The notes: generated from the letters alone by a model not told the origin. A stretch of 64,000 nt of DNA from Sulfurospirillum deleyianum DSM 6946 (GCF_000024885.1 NC_013512.1:2108001-2172000); one strand, 5' to 3'. Positions 9,047 through 18,029 are shown, numbered from the stretch's first letter. Numbers and translations are program-made.

Positions 9047-9069
9047 TACTACACCGCAAAAGAGAGTTT

Positions 9070-9933
9070 ATGGCGATTCAGATTACCCACTTGTTAAAAC
9101 GCTACGATAAAAATGTTGTCTTAGACCATTTGGATTTAGACATCAAGCAAGGCTCTATTTTTGGGCTTTTAGGTCCAAATGGTGCGGGAAAAACAACGCT
9201 TGTTTCCATTTTAAATTTTCTCATTCCCAAAGACGCAGGAAAGATTACCATTTTAGGACACGATTGGGATAAAAACCAAAAAGAGATTAAGTCACTTTGT
9301 AGCCTCGTCCCCCAATCCTACGCCTTTTACCCCAGCCTGAGTGCCTACGAAAACTTAGAGTTTTTTGGCGCACTGCATGGGCTTAAACACAAAGATTTGA
9401 CCCGTCAAATTCACTATGCTTTAGAGATGACTGCGCTGGAAAAGTACCGTTACAAACGTGCAGAGAGTTTTTCAGGAGGACTTAAAAGACGGCTAAATAT
9501 TGCCATTGGGCTTTTAAATAATCCCAAAATTCTCTACCTTGATGAGCCAACCGTGGGCATTGACCCCCAATCTCGCCACTACATTTTAAACGTGATAAAA
9601 AAGCTCAACCAAAGCGAGGGAACCACCGTTATTTATACCTCACACTACATGGATGAGATAGAATACCTTTGCGATGATATCGCCATTTTAGACCATGGCA
9701 AAATCATGCTCCATCAAAGCAAAGAGGAGCTGATAAAGAGTGACCACATCGCCACATTGCATTTAAGCGATGAGAGTCAAAAAGAGATTAATCTTTACGA
9801 AGATTATGACGCATTGGTCGATACGTTTTGCGAAATCAAAGAAAAATCGTTACATGTAAAAGAGATTACACTGCCTAAAAGCAGTTTAGAAAACCTCTTT
9901 TTATCATTAACAAAAAAAGAGTTGAGGGACTAA
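9070..9933 (+). CDS. ABC-2 transporter ATP-binding protein
   Basis: A 287-residue ABC ATPase with Walker A GPNGAGKTT (about residues 38-46), signature SFSGGLKRR near 137, Walker B ILYLDEPTVGID near 156 and the H-loop YTSHYMDE near 192. Its closest architecture is the drug/polysaccharide ABC-2 exporters that pair with a separate permease, encoded next with a one-base overlap. ABC-2 pairs of this kind are frequent in flexirubin-type loci, where they are assumed to flip or export the pigment or a precursor. Substrate is inferred from context. Confidence 0.88.
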   Translation: MAIQITHLLKRYDKNVVLDHLDLDIKQGSIFGLLGPNGAGKTTLVSILNFLIPKDAGKITILGHDWDKNQKEIKSLCSLVPQSYAFYPSLSAYENLEFFGALHGLKHKDLTRQIHYALEMTALEKYRYKRAESFSGGLKRRLNIAIGLLNNPKILYLDEPTVGIDPQSRHYILNVIKKLNQSEGTTVIYTSHYMDEIEYLCDDIAILDHGKIMLHQSKEELIKSDHIATLHLSDESQKEINLYEDYDALVDTFCEIKEKSLHVKEITLPKSSLENLFLSLTKKELRD

Positions 9934-11093
9934 TGCTACGCCATACTTTAAAAAAAGAGTTTTTACTTATTTTACGCAACCATCATGCATTGATTGTGCT
10001 TTTTGTGATGCCAACCCTGTTTATTATTATCATGTCTTTGGCTCTGCAAAACACCTATGCCAACAAATACGATGTCAAGCTCAGCGTTGGCGTGCAAAGT
10101 GAGAGTAACGCATCGGCGTTAGGTTTTTTTATGGACAAACTCAATGACAACCGTTTTTTTACCTTTAACCGTCTGGAAGAAAACGTGGGACTTGAAGAAG
10201 CCTTATCCCATAAAACCTACGATTTTGTACTCTCACTCTCTCCTAATTTCATTGAAAATAGTGTCAAAAACGAAGAGGCTTCCATGCAAATCACCTCTCG
10301 CTCTGACATTGCCTATCAGCAGGTCGCTTTTTTAAAACAGTTGTTAAGCCTCAAAATGGCGGAACTTGTCATAGAAAATTTTTCAGTCATTCTTAACATT
10401 AACGCCCTTACTAAAACGGATTTTGAGAAAAAAATCACGCATACCTATCTGCTCAAAGACAACAAACCCACCCAAATTACTTCTGTACAACACAGCGTTC
10501 CCTCATGGCTGATTTTTTCGATGTTTTTTATTTTGATTCCTATCTCAAACACTTTTATTAACGAGAAAAATTTTGGAACGATTGATAAAATACGCAGTAT
10601 GAATATCCCTCTTAGTGGGGTGATTGTCGGAAAATTTATCCCCTATTTTGTCATGAACCAACTGCAAGTACTGCTGATGATTCTTGTAGGTATCTACCTT
10701 TTACCGCTTTTGGGAGGAGATTCCCTTGTGATTCAAGGAAGTTTTTTTATGCTCCTTCTCATCTCTGCGGTGGTTTCCATAGCCGCTATCTCCTTTGCTC
10801 TTTTTATCGCAACGCTGAGTAACAGCAGTGAAATGGCAACGATCCTTGGAGGCACATCGAACATTATTTTAGCAGCTCTTGGAGGCATCATGGTGCCTAA
10901 AATTGTTATGCCAAAAATGATGCAAGAGCTCTCCTCTCTCTCCCCGATGTCATGGGCACTGGATAGTTTTTTAGAAATTATTGTCAATGGTGGGCATTTT
11001 AGCGATATCTATCCTGCGATGGGAAAACTGCTTTTATGTGCGCTTTTCTTTTTAATCACCGCTTACTTTATGTTGAAATATAGGAGAAATTAA
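9933..11093 (+). CDS. ABC-2 transporter permease
   Basis: A 386-residue permease with the ABC2_membrane_3 layout: one N-terminal helix (IVLFVMPTLFIIIMSLAL), a large extracytoplasmic loop of about 150 residues, then five C-terminal helices. The conserved segment NEKNFGTIDKIRSMNIPLSG precedes helix 3 as in YhhJ/YbhS-type permeases. It forms the membrane part of the exporter with the preceding ATPase. It ends immediately before the ACP gene (no gap), tying the transporter to the biosynthetic genes. Confidence 0.85.
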   Translation: MLRHTLKKEFLLILRNHHALIVLFVMPTLFIIIMSLALQNTYANKYDVKLSVGVQSESNASALGFFMDKLNDNRFFTFNRLEENVGLEEALSHKTYDFVLSLSPNFIENSVKNEEASMQITSRSDIAYQQVAFLKQLLSLKMAELVIENFSVILNINALTKTDFEKKITHTYLLKDNKPTQITSVQHSVPSWLIFSMFFILIPISNTFINEKNFGTIDKIRSMNIPLSGVIVGKFIPYFVMNQLQVLLMILVGIYLLPLLGGDSLVIQGSFFMLLLISAVVSIAAISFALFIATLSNSSEMATILGGTSNIILAALGGIMVPKIVMPKMMQELSSLSPMSWALDSFLEIIVNGGHFSDIYPAMGKLLLCALFFLITAYFMLKYRRN

Positions 11094-11363
11094 ATGCCCA
11101 ACGCTCATTTTGATGTACTCAAATACGAACTCAAAGCCCTCATCCTAAAAGAGTGCGACAAAGAGGAATTTAGCCCTGAGGATATCGACGATGACGCACC
11201 TCTTTTTGGCTCAGATGCACCTTTACAACTCGATTCGATGGATGCGCTGCAAATCTCTATGGCACTCAAAGAGAAGTACGGTGTTGAGATTACCGATAGT
11301 AAAAAAATTCGCTCCATTATGAGTAGTATCACCACTTTAACACACTTTATTGAGGCACGATGA
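11094..11363 (+). CDS. Acyl carrier protein
   Basis: An 89-residue ACP. The phosphopantetheine site is Ser48 in LDSMDALQIS; acidic helices flank it (SPEDIDDDAPLF). It is closer to the ACPs of aryl-polyene clusters (ApeE/ApeF type) than to the housekeeping AcpP because of the LFGSDAPLQLDSMD context. It overlaps the following ketosynthase start by four bases. A second cluster ACP is encoded on the other strand at 23903-24154; one may serve polyene and the other resorcinol chains, which is inference. Confidence 0.85.
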   Translation: MPNAHFDVLKYELKALILKECDKEEFSPEDIDDDAPLFGSDAPLQLDSMDALQISMALKEKYGVEITDSKKIRSIMSSITTLTHFIEAR

Positions 11364-12517
11364 GTTTACACAAGGCGTATATTACCGCCTCATCTCTCTG
11401 GTGTCATTTTGGAAATGATGCACAGGCACTAGGCGATAGCTTACGCACATTAACCCCTTTAGCATACGAAACGTATGTCAAGGAACATTTAGCAGAAAAG
11501 CCTTACTATCATTTTCAAGAAAACTTTGATTCCGAAGAAGAAAAACTCTACACGACTCTGGATACGATTGTTCAACAGGTGATAAATCAAACAGGATTAA
11601 GCGAAGAGGAGTGCCGTGAGGTGGCTATTTTTATTGGTTCAACGGCGATGGGCATTTCGTTGAATGAAGCGCATTACGCTCATTTTTTAGAGCACACCAA
11701 AACCACTCCTTTTAACCATCTAGGCTATGGCTATTTGGGAACTTATCTTGAAAAACGCCTAGGCTCAAAACACAAAGCACTTCTCTTTTCCACCGCCTGT
11801 ACGTCTAGCGTCAATGCCCTTGCCTACGCTTCCAAAATGATTGAGCGTGGAGTGATTCAAAAAGCGCTGGTTGTGGGAATCGAACTCTTCAATCGCACCA
11901 CCTACAATGGCTTCTCCTCTTTGATGCTTCTTTCAAAAAACAATCTTTACCGCCCCTTTGATGAACGAAGTGATGGGATTATCTTAGGGGAAAGTTGTTC
12001 TGCGCTCCTTTTAGAAAATCAACCCCGAACTGCACACGATTTTTACTACAAAGGCTCCAAAAACCAATGTGACATATACAGCGAAACCACCAGCAATCCC
12101 TCAGGAGTACCTATCTTTGAAACAATGAATGGAGCTTTAGAAAATGCGAAACTTGACCTGCATGCCATTGACATTATTAAAGCACATGCCACAGGAAGCG
12201 AAAACAACAACACCTCTGAAGCCAACGCCTTACATCTTCTCTTTGAAAAATACGCCATCCAAAAACCCATTACCGCCCTTAAACCCCTTCTAGGGCATAC
12301 CCTAGGAGCTAGTGGAAGCAATGAAATTGCACTGAGTTTGCTCTGTGCGAAAGAGGGATTTATCCCTCCTGCGTATGGCTTTGAAACACCCGCAGAAGGC
12401 GTGAGGTTTGAACCGCTTCGCACTCCTTTTACATGTAAAGATAAACCGCTTAGCATACTTTTCAATTTTGTCGCCTTCGGAGGCAATACCACCTCGCTTA
12501 TTTTGGCTCGAGACTAG
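11360..12517 (+). CDS. Beta-ketoacyl-ACP synthase (KAS I/II type)
   Basis: A 385-residue condensing enzyme with a complete Cys-His-His triad: Cys147 in STACTSSVNA, His276 in KAHATGS and His313 in LGHTLGASGS. It should be a chain-extending ketosynthase of the aryl-polyene type II system (ApeO/ApeR type). The next gene encodes a truncated, Cys-less homologue, so the two are likely to form the KS:CLF heterodimer known from this family. One palindrome (12429-12438) is read as TCK near the C terminus. Confidence 0.88.
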   Translation: MSLHKAYITASSLWCHFGNDAQALGDSLRTLTPLAYETYVKEHLAEKPYYHFQENFDSEEEKLYTTLDTIVQQVINQTGLSEEECREVAIFIGSTAMGISLNEAHYAHFLEHTKTTPFNHLGYGYLGTYLEKRLGSKHKALLFSTACTSSVNALAYASKMIERGVIQKALVVGIELFNRTTYNGFSSLMLLSKNNLYRPFDERSDGIILGESCSALLLENQPRTAHDFYYKGSKNQCDIYSETTSNPSGVPIFETMNGALENAKLDLHAIDIIKAHATGSENNNTSEANALHLLFEKYAIQKPITALKPLLGHTLGASGSNEIALSLLCAKEGFIPPAYGFETPAEGVRFEPLRTPFTCKDKPLSILFNFVAFGGNTTSLILARD

Positions 12518-12525
12518 GAGAGAGG

Positions 12526-13260
12526 ATGTATATTCACCATACTTATGAACTTTTAGAACCCACGCAAGAGCTGAGCCTTTACAAACAACACCTCTTAGCT
12601 CTGTGCAAAATCAATCTCAGACGTGCCAATAAATTTAATCTTTTAGCCGTTTATGGCGCACTTTCATGCCTTCAAAACAAAAGCTTCTCTTCCAACATAG
12701 GAATTTACGTTGCGACTGAACATGGTGCGGTGGAGAGCTTGGTGAGCGTTTTAGAGCAGGTAAGCAAAGGTGATGGCATCATTATGCCCTTTGATTTTTT
12801 AGGCATCAATACCAATGCCAGTTTTTACATCGCTCAAGCACTCAAGGCAAAAGGGAAACATATGGTACTAAGCGCACACCACCAGAGTTTTGAAAAAGCC
12901 CTTGAGCTAGCCTATTTTGATGTGATCTACGCTGATGTGAAAGATGCTTTAATTGGGCACGTTGAAACCTCTTTGGAGTTTTTAAACCCCCAGCACCGAC
13001 CTTGTGGCGAAGAGGTCTGTTTGGATAAAAGCTGTTGGATTTACGCCAATCAAAACCCTACAAATGCCCTTGCTAAAATTGAGCGTATTGAGAGCTTTGA
13101 GAGCATAGAAAAAGCAGAAGAACACTACTCTACCACACTCACTCTCACCTCATTTTGGGAACAACTGAAGCGTTTAAAAGAGAAAGAAACATCTTTACAT
13201 GTAAAAAGCGATGAATGTGGAAAATGTATGGTTATAACACTGATTAAACCTCATAATTAA
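12526..13260 (+). CDS. ApeC-like truncated ketosynthase (chain-length factor)
   Basis: A 244-residue protein corresponding only to the N-terminal half of a ketosynthase (Ketoacyl-synt_2 type). The lines IGIYVATEHGAVESL and FDFLGINTNASFYIAQAL align with the region around the nucleophile, but Cys is replaced (NTNASFY). The C-terminal thiolase half is absent, as in the ApeC chain-length factors that pair with ApeO. A second, divergent copy is encoded at 22170-22811, next to the other ketosynthase, suggesting two KS:CLF pairs. Confidence 0.75.
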   Translation: MYIHHTYELLEPTQELSLYKQHLLALCKINLRRANKFNLLAVYGALSCLQNKSFSSNIGIYVATEHGAVESLVSVLEQVSKGDGIIMPFDFLGINTNASFYIAQALKAKGKHMVLSAHHQSFEKALELAYFDVIYADVKDALIGHVETSLEFLNPQHRPCGEEVCLDKSCWIYANQNPTNALAKIERIESFESIEKAEEHYSTTLTLTSFWEQLKRLKEKETSLHVKSDECGKCMVITLIKPHN

Positions 13261-13270
13261 AGGAGTTGAT

Positions 13271-14764
13271 ATGAAACTATTTTCTGTTGGGCTTATGCTT
13301 TTGGTTGCGACACTCTCTTTGTACGCTATTTCTGATGCGGATGTTTGCAAAGAAGTAGAAAAAATTTCGCAAGAATCTAAACTCATCTATGAGAAATTTG
13401 ATGATACCAAAAATGCTTTAATTCTTTTAAACAACACAGAGTTTCGACGAATCCTTAATACAAAACCTTCGTGCATGGACGAAAAAGTTCATCTGCACTA
13501 CTTGGAGCAATACGCCCTCTATCTCTCAAAAACAGGGGATTATCACACCCCTAGATACCTTGAACCCCTTATGAAAATGTACCCTGAGAGTGCACTGTTT
13601 CATAAATTACTTGGCAATTTTTATCAAAAAGAGTTTGAAAAACACACTATCCCAAAAATGAGAGATGCTGCACTAGAATCCTATAAACGCTACATCGAAT
13701 TTGCTACCAAAGAAAAACAAAAAATCGATAAAGATATTCAAGAGTTTGTCAAACATGGTGGTCTTAAAAAAGCACAAAGCACGTGGGCAGACCAACTGAA
13801 TATCTCACGTGATATTCCAAAAAACGCCTTTAGGGCATACTACATTGACACAACGAATCCCAAAAGAATTGTTGCGTCTGAAACCGTTAGCGAGATTAAT
13901 GTCAATTACCCCTATAAAGATTTTCATAACATTGATTCGGGACATTTTGGTGGTTACTGGGTTGGCAATATTGAATCCAAAATTGATGAGAAAAAAGTCT
14001 TTTATATCTCTTTTAGTAATTCTAAATTACGCCTGATTATCGATGGTTATATTGTATATGAAGGTCAAAGTAATGCTGAAATTCCTTATACCTTCACCAA
14101 AGGTTCACATAAAGTAGAAGTTGAATATCTCAACGGCTGGCACACCACGAGCTTAGCCATCAAAATTTTACCCGAAATCACAAAATACACACAACAAGAA
14201 CTCAAAGAACGTCTCAATCTTTTTGAGAATAAAGCGTTAACATTTTGGTATGTTGGCGCCTATGAGAGTAAAAACAAAGACAATAGCATTAACATTACGC
14301 TTAAAAAATCAGATAAACCTGTGGTATTACTCCTAGAATCACACCGTGCGAGTACATGGAAAATTAACAATCCTCTTCAGACAAAAGTAGAAGCTATTTT
14401 GATTCACTCGAGTACACCACAAAGTAGTATCGAAGGGGAAATCGATAAAAATACACCTATTTTATACAGCCAAAATAGACTCGCAACAGGTTACAAACTC
14501 CTCCAAAAATGCAGTTGTATCTCAGGGCACTTTCATTGTGAAGATGGCATTTTTTCACCCAAATCATTCATTTTTGCACCCAATGCTCAAAAAATAAGTG
14601 GCTTTAGCGGCTCATACAGTATCCATGAGTTAAGTGTCCCTCAGGAAATAATGGACGATGAAAAATACGCACACATAGAAACACAAAAAGAGAAAAATGA
14701 GATACAAAGAAAAGAGTGTTCTCAAAATAAAAATGAGAATTTTGATACGATTTTTAAAAAATAA
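13271..14764 (+). CDS. Exported protein with TPR-like and PA14-like regions, unknown function
   Basis: A 497-residue protein starting with a signal peptide (MKLFSVGLMLLVATLSLYA). Residues about 20-175 are helical with TPR-like spacing (LEPLMKMYPESALFHKLLGNFYQKEFE). Residues about 225-300 resemble a PA14-type beta-sandwich: FYISFSNSKLRLIIDGYIVY, then a glycine/hydrophobic strand and KVEVEYLNGWH. The remainder is unassigned. It lies ten bases after the CLF gene with AAGGAG in front of it, so it is probably cotranscribed with the pigment genes, but I do not recognise it as a standard aryl-polyene gene. Periplasmic or cell-surface location is likely. Confidence 0.65.
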   Translation: MKLFSVGLMLLVATLSLYAISDADVCKEVEKISQESKLIYEKFDDTKNALILLNNTEFRRILNTKPSCMDEKVHLHYLEQYALYLSKTGDYHTPRYLEPLMKMYPESALFHKLLGNFYQKEFEKHTIPKMRDAALESYKRYIEFATKEKQKIDKDIQEFVKHGGLKKAQSTWADQLNISRDIPKNAFRAYYIDTTNPKRIVASETVSEINVNYPYKDFHNIDSGHFGGYWVGNIESKIDEKKVFYISFSNSKLRLIIDGYIVYEGQSNAEIPYTFTKGSHKVEVEYLNGWHTTSLAIKILPEITKYTQQELKERLNLFENKALTFWYVGAYESKNKDNSINITLKKSDKPVVLLLESHRASTWKINNPLQTKVEAILIHSSTPQSSIEGEIDKNTPILYSQNRLATGYKLLQKCSCISGHFHCEDGIFSPKSFIFAPNAQKISGFSGSYSIHELSVPQEIMDDEKYAHIETQKEKNEIQRKECSQNKNENFDTIFKK

Positions 14765-14789
14765 AACCACTCTATTAAAAGGAATAGAT

Positions 14790-15212
14790 ATGAAAACAAC
14801 ATGGCTTATCACAAGTGTACTGAGTCTGCTTTTATTAACAGGATGTTCCATTAAACAGGAGATTAAACCTGTGGGGATGCTAGAGAGCAAAGAGGTGTGT
14901 ATCATCCAAAATCCAGCGGTACTCAATAACTTTTTACCCGTCTATCAACAAGCACTGATTGAAAAAGGGTATAAGCCTATCCTCAAGCAATCCCCAGATA
15001 ACGTGAATGTTTGTCCTATTACCTCAACCTACACCGCAAATTGGCGTTGGGATATGGCACTGTACATGGCGTACGCTAACATTAAAGTCTATAAAAATGG
15101 GGTTTTAAGTGGTGAGGCTACGTATGATTCGCTGAGTGGAAGTGCTAATATGGGCAAATTTATTAACGGTGAGACTAAAATTAAAGAGCTTGTTGGGCAA
15201 CTTTACCCTTAA
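14790..15212 (+). CDS. Sbal_3080-like small lipoprotein
   Basis: A 140-residue lipoprotein: MKTTWLITSVLSLLLLTGC gives a lipobox with Cys19. The mature part contains VCIIQNPAVLNNF, then TANWRWDMALYMAYA and KFINGETKIKELVGQLYP, a pattern I associate with small lipoproteins named Sbal_3080 family (from memory, not searched). I use the ATG at 14790 preceded by AAAAGGA instead of a longer in-frame reading from 14697 that would lack a signal peptide. Function unknown. It ends the plus-strand half of the locus. Confidence 0.7.
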   Translation: MKTTWLITSVLSLLLLTGCSIKQEIKPVGMLESKEVCIIQNPAVLNNFLPVYQQALIEKGYKPILKQSPDNVNVCPITSTYTANWRWDMALYMAYANIKVYKNGVLSGEATYDSLSGSANMGKFINGETKIKELVGQLYP

Positions 15213-15220
15213 ATCCATAC

Positions 15221-15254
15221 GTTTACATGTAAAGAGTATATCTTTACATGTAAC
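15221..15254. repeat. Paired TTACATGTAA palindromes between convergent genes
   Basis: Two perfect copies (15223-15232 and 15244-15253) are 21 bases apart in the 56-base gap between the convergent ends of the two pigment halves. The flanks AAAGAGTAT and ATATCTTT make the whole 34-base stretch nearly self-complementary, so it could also fold as a terminator hairpin. Confidence 0.8.
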
Positions 15255-15268
15255 ACCTATCGTGCCTC

Positions 15269-16183
15269 TTAATATTTTTTTCCTACACAAGGAAGCAACT
15301 CTTTTTCGTTAATCTCTTCCACTAAAGGTTTTAAACTCTTCAGTGTAAAAAGTTTCAGACTCTCACTTTTAAGTGCTTTAAGTTCCGAGCTAAATCCGCT
15401 TTTGCCAAAAATAATATACATATCAGGCTCAAGTTCAGCCAAAGCACACTGCTCTTTGAGTTTAGCAAGTTCACTCTTTTTCACTTTACTGTTCGTATAG
15501 CGACAACTTGCGGCAATGAGCTTTCCAGATTGGCTCTTGGCTAAAATATCAATCTCTGAATTTTTATCCCAATAACCGCCTATCTCGACAATCTTATCGT
15601 CCTGAAAAACGTGTTGCAAAAAGCTCCGTGCAAGGTTTTGAAAAACCGTATCACTCAAGCCTTGTTCACGGTTACCAAACGCTTTTTCAACCTCTCTAAA
15701 ATCATTCTCTTTAATCGTCTTATAATAGGGCGAAACAAAGGCAAACCAAAAGCGCATAAACGGTGTTTGAAAACGAAGTTTCTCAGAGTTATCATCCTCT
15801 TCTCGTAAAGGACGCTCTAGCGAATACTCACGCTCCACCAAACCACTGCGTAAAAGCGCATGCAAGGCTTCATTGCCCTCTTCTCTGCTTAAACGTGCCC
15901 GTTTGTAAGAAGAAAAAAGACGTCCATCTCCTGTGGCGCACGCACTTAAAAGGGCGTGACTTAGTTTATTGCTGTGCGTCAGCTTGGTCATATCGGCATG
16001 AATATAGGTGTAATTCTTTAAGATTTTCTGGCAAATCAACTCAAAAAGTGGTTTTGTGGTATCTACATTCCACTGCGTACCCCCAAACACACTAAAATAG
16101 TCAATGGCAACATCAAGGTCACTCAGTTTATTTTGAAGGTAAAATGAGCGAAATTGCTCTAAAAACGTAGGATGTGTAGACAT
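15269..16183 (-). CDS. DUF234-type protein lacking the ATPase domain
   Basis: A 304-residue protein resembling the C-terminal half of archaeal-type AAA ATPases with DUF234: a winged-helix region (LSREEGNEALHALLRSGLVERE, about residues 105-125), then LRFQTPFMRFWFAFVSPYY, then a restriction-endonuclease-like core EIGGYWDKNSEIDILAKSQ with the Glu-Ile-Asp pattern followed by a basic stretch. No Walker motifs are present, so it is either a domain-only family or a remnant. Located at the distal end of the minus-strand pigment operon, 35 bases after the flavodoxin gene. Role unknown. Confidence 0.65.
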   Translation of the reverse strand: MSTHPTFLEQFRSFYLQNKLSDLDVAIDYFSVFGGTQWNVDTTKPLFELICQKILKNYTYIHADMTKLTHSNKLSHALLSACATGDGRLFSSYKRARLSREEGNEALHALLRSGLVEREYSLERPLREEDDNSEKLRFQTPFMRFWFAFVSPYYKTIKENDFREVEKAFGNREQGLSDTVFQNLARSFLQHVFQDDKIVEIGGYWDKNSEIDILAKSQSGKLIAASCRYTNSKVKKSELAKLKEQCALAELEPDMYIIFGKSGFSSELKALKSESLKLFTLKSLKPLVEEINEKELLPCVGKKY

Positions 16184-16217
16184 TTAAAACCCTTTATAAC
16201 AAATATGATAACGCAAT

Positions 16218-17009
16218 TTAACAAAAAAGCTGTGGCATTTTAGGGGTAGCACAATTCGTATGCAACCTCACCCCAATGGCTTTCCACGCCTCATCTTCAA
16301 TAACCCTTACCTCATGAGGACACGATCTCACACACGCACAACAACGAATACAAAGTGAGGCTTCTGTCACCACGTCATCTCCCACCTCAATCGCTCCAGT
16401 CGGACAGACACTCGCACACACTCCGCACAAGGTACAAGGCGCCATACTCACAGGCGCAACGCTATTGGCTGGCATCCCGTTTTTATAAGGAAAATTTCCA
16501 GGCACGTCAATCTCCACACCCACCAAACTCTCTAACGTAGCAATTTTACGCGCTACTGCTTCTCCAAATGCCTTTGCACAGGCTATATCAGAACTATCAG
16601 GTCTTCCCTGTGCGACTGGAAATTCCACCGTTGAAAAGGAGTGCTCTCCTATAAACGCTGCACCTGAGACAGGAACAAACCCCTGTTCAATGACCAAATG
16701 TTTCAGCTCCAAAAGCGCATCCTCAAATTCACGGTTACCATAAACCACCACGATAACCACTGGCGTATGCTCACCCTTAAGCTTTCTAAATCGCTCCACC
16801 GCATGAACAGGTAAACGCCCCGCATACACAGGTGCGCCTATAATCACAACGTCCTCAGAGCCAAAACAGATCGCTTCATCGTGCGTGGGAAGCGTCATAT
16901 CTATAAACGTTGATGCTTTACTATCCATCCCAGAAGCAATACTCTCTAAGACCGTTTTGGTTGTACCAGTAGGTGAAAAACCTACCCTATTTATCTTTTT
17001 TATATTCAT
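16218..17009 (-). CDS. Flavodoxin-ferredoxin fusion (EFR1-like)
   Basis: A 263-residue protein with an N-terminal flavodoxin domain (FSPTGTTKTVLESIA phosphate loop at about 11-25; APVYAGRLP near 79) and a C-terminal domain with two [4Fe-4S] motifs, CTLCGVCASVCPTGA and CIRCCACVRSCPHEV. Such EFR1-family proteins move electrons between FMN and ferredoxin-like clusters. Its place directly downstream of the BtrH-like gene, with a palindrome and a good AAAAGGAAAA ribosome binding site in the 24-base gap, suggests the same transcript. Whether it serves a redox step in pigment formation is not known. Confidence 0.8.
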   Translation of the reverse strand: MNIKKINRVGFSPTGTTKTVLESIASGMDSKASTFIDMTLPTHDEAICFGSEDVVIIGAPVYAGRLPVHAVERFRKLKGEHTPVVIVVVYGNREFEDALLELKHLVIEQGFVPVSGAAFIGEHSFSTVEFPVAQGRPDSSDIACAKAFGEAVARKIATLESLVGVEIDVPGNFPYKNGMPANSVAPVSMAPCTLCGVCASVCPTGAIEVGDDVVTEASLCIRCCACVRSCPHEVRVIEDEAWKAIGVRLHTNCATPKMPQLFC

Positions 17010-17020
17010 GTGTTTTCCTT

Positions 17021-17030
17021 TTACATGTAA
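17021..17030. repeat. TTACATGTAA palindrome at an operon junction
   Basis: A perfect copy placed directly in front of the ribosome binding site of the flavodoxin-ferredoxin gene and just after the BtrH-like stop codon. The same placement recurs at 40256, 52125 and 53194. Confidence 0.85.
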
Positions 17031-17033
17031 AGC

Positions 17034-18029
17034 TTATTTCAGCTCTTTTAAAAGCCTAAATGCCTTCTCTTCGTACGTGGAAGCCTCAATGAGTTTAGCG
17101 GCGATTTTTTGGGTATTAAGACTCTCTATCTTTTTGCTTCCCTCAACACAGTAAAGCGCAAACTCTCGCAAGGCATTGCCTGAGTTTACCATCAAGGCTG
17201 AAGCCTCCTCTAAAAGAGCTTCGTTCAAGCCATACGCTTTTGCCTCTTTCAAAAACGCTGCATACACAAACCGAAATCCACCGCCTCCTGTGCCAATCTC
17301 TTCTTGCATGCGTACAATGTGCGTGAGGTAATTTTTCACATAGCGCTGGTTCGTCTCTTCTTGCAGACTTACAATCTTTTGCGCCAATTTTCGCATCCCC
17401 TTAACACCCGCAAAGGGGAAAGGTGTCAGCATCGCTTTAGCGTTTTTCACGATGGCGTTTTTTAAAAGAGCAGGCATATCCACCTGTTTGGGTATATTTT
17501 CAGGATAATACATAAAGCCTTTAGGCGCAAAAACACCTTTAGCAAAACGAGCCTTACTTAAGCCCTCCTGTGTACACACAACAGCTTCTTCAAACACAGG
17601 ATCAGAAATCAGATACTTCTCATCTTCCATGCCATAGACCAAAAGATTATGGGCGTTAAAATGAAAACGCATATCTTTGGGAAAGTACGGCAGATAATAG
17701 ACCGAGGTTTGAAGCCCCACGATTTTTCCCTCTTGCACCAAATTTTTCAAGGCTTCATTTGCCTGCTCTTCATTCTTAAAGGTGTGGGTTTTCATCGTTA
17801 CATGTAAAAATTTGGAAAGCGTTTTAATAATACTTTTGGGCAAGCTTCGATAGGCAATTAAAGGCAGATTATTGACCTTGACAAAAGGCAAATAGACAAA
17901 ACTTAAAGCATGGGCTAGTCCAAACGCCATCGGCTCACTTAAAGGAAATCCATACGCCGAAAAAAGCGTTGCCATCACACCACTTTCACAGTGGGCAAAT
18001 TGGGCATGTTTAAAAGGAATTTGGGTCAA
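17034..18029 (-). CDS. BtrH-like (BtrH_N/DUF4872) protein
   Basis: A 331-residue protein. The first 40 residues, HAQFAHCESGVMATLF then LSEPMAFGLAHALSFVYLPF, match the BtrH N-terminal domain, in which a Cys follows a conserved His; the C-terminal two-thirds correspond to DUF4872. BtrH in butirosin synthesis transfers an acyl group from ACP to an aminoglycoside, so an acyl transfer from ACP is a reasonable idea here, for example joining the polyene acid to an acceptor. Such genes recur in flexirubin-type loci. Overlaps the upstream 128-residue gene by four bases. One palindrome (17798-17807) is read as LHVT. Confidence 0.75.
   Translation of the reverse strand: MTQIPFKHAQFAHCESGVMATLFSAYGFPLSEPMAFGLAHALSFVYLPFVKVNNLPLIAYRSLPKSIIKTLSKFLHVTMKTHTFKNEEQANEALKNLVQEGKIVGLQTSVYYLPYFPKDMRFHFNAHNLLVYGMEDEKYLISDPVFEEAVVCTQEGLSKARFAKGVFAPKGFMYYPENIPKQVDMPALLKNAIVKNAKAMLTPFPFAGVKGMRKLAQKIVSLQEETNQRYVKNYLTHIVRMQEEIGTGGGGFRFVYAAFLKEAKAYGLNEALLEEASALMVNSGNALREFALYCVEGSKKIESLNTQKIAAKLIEASTYEEKAFRLLKELK

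Noticed and set aside
12046-12492. A 148-codon minus-strand open frame
   Set aside because: It lies entirely inside the ketosynthase gene, has no ribosome binding site or domain, and its peptide is an antisense artefact of a conserved plus-strand gene.
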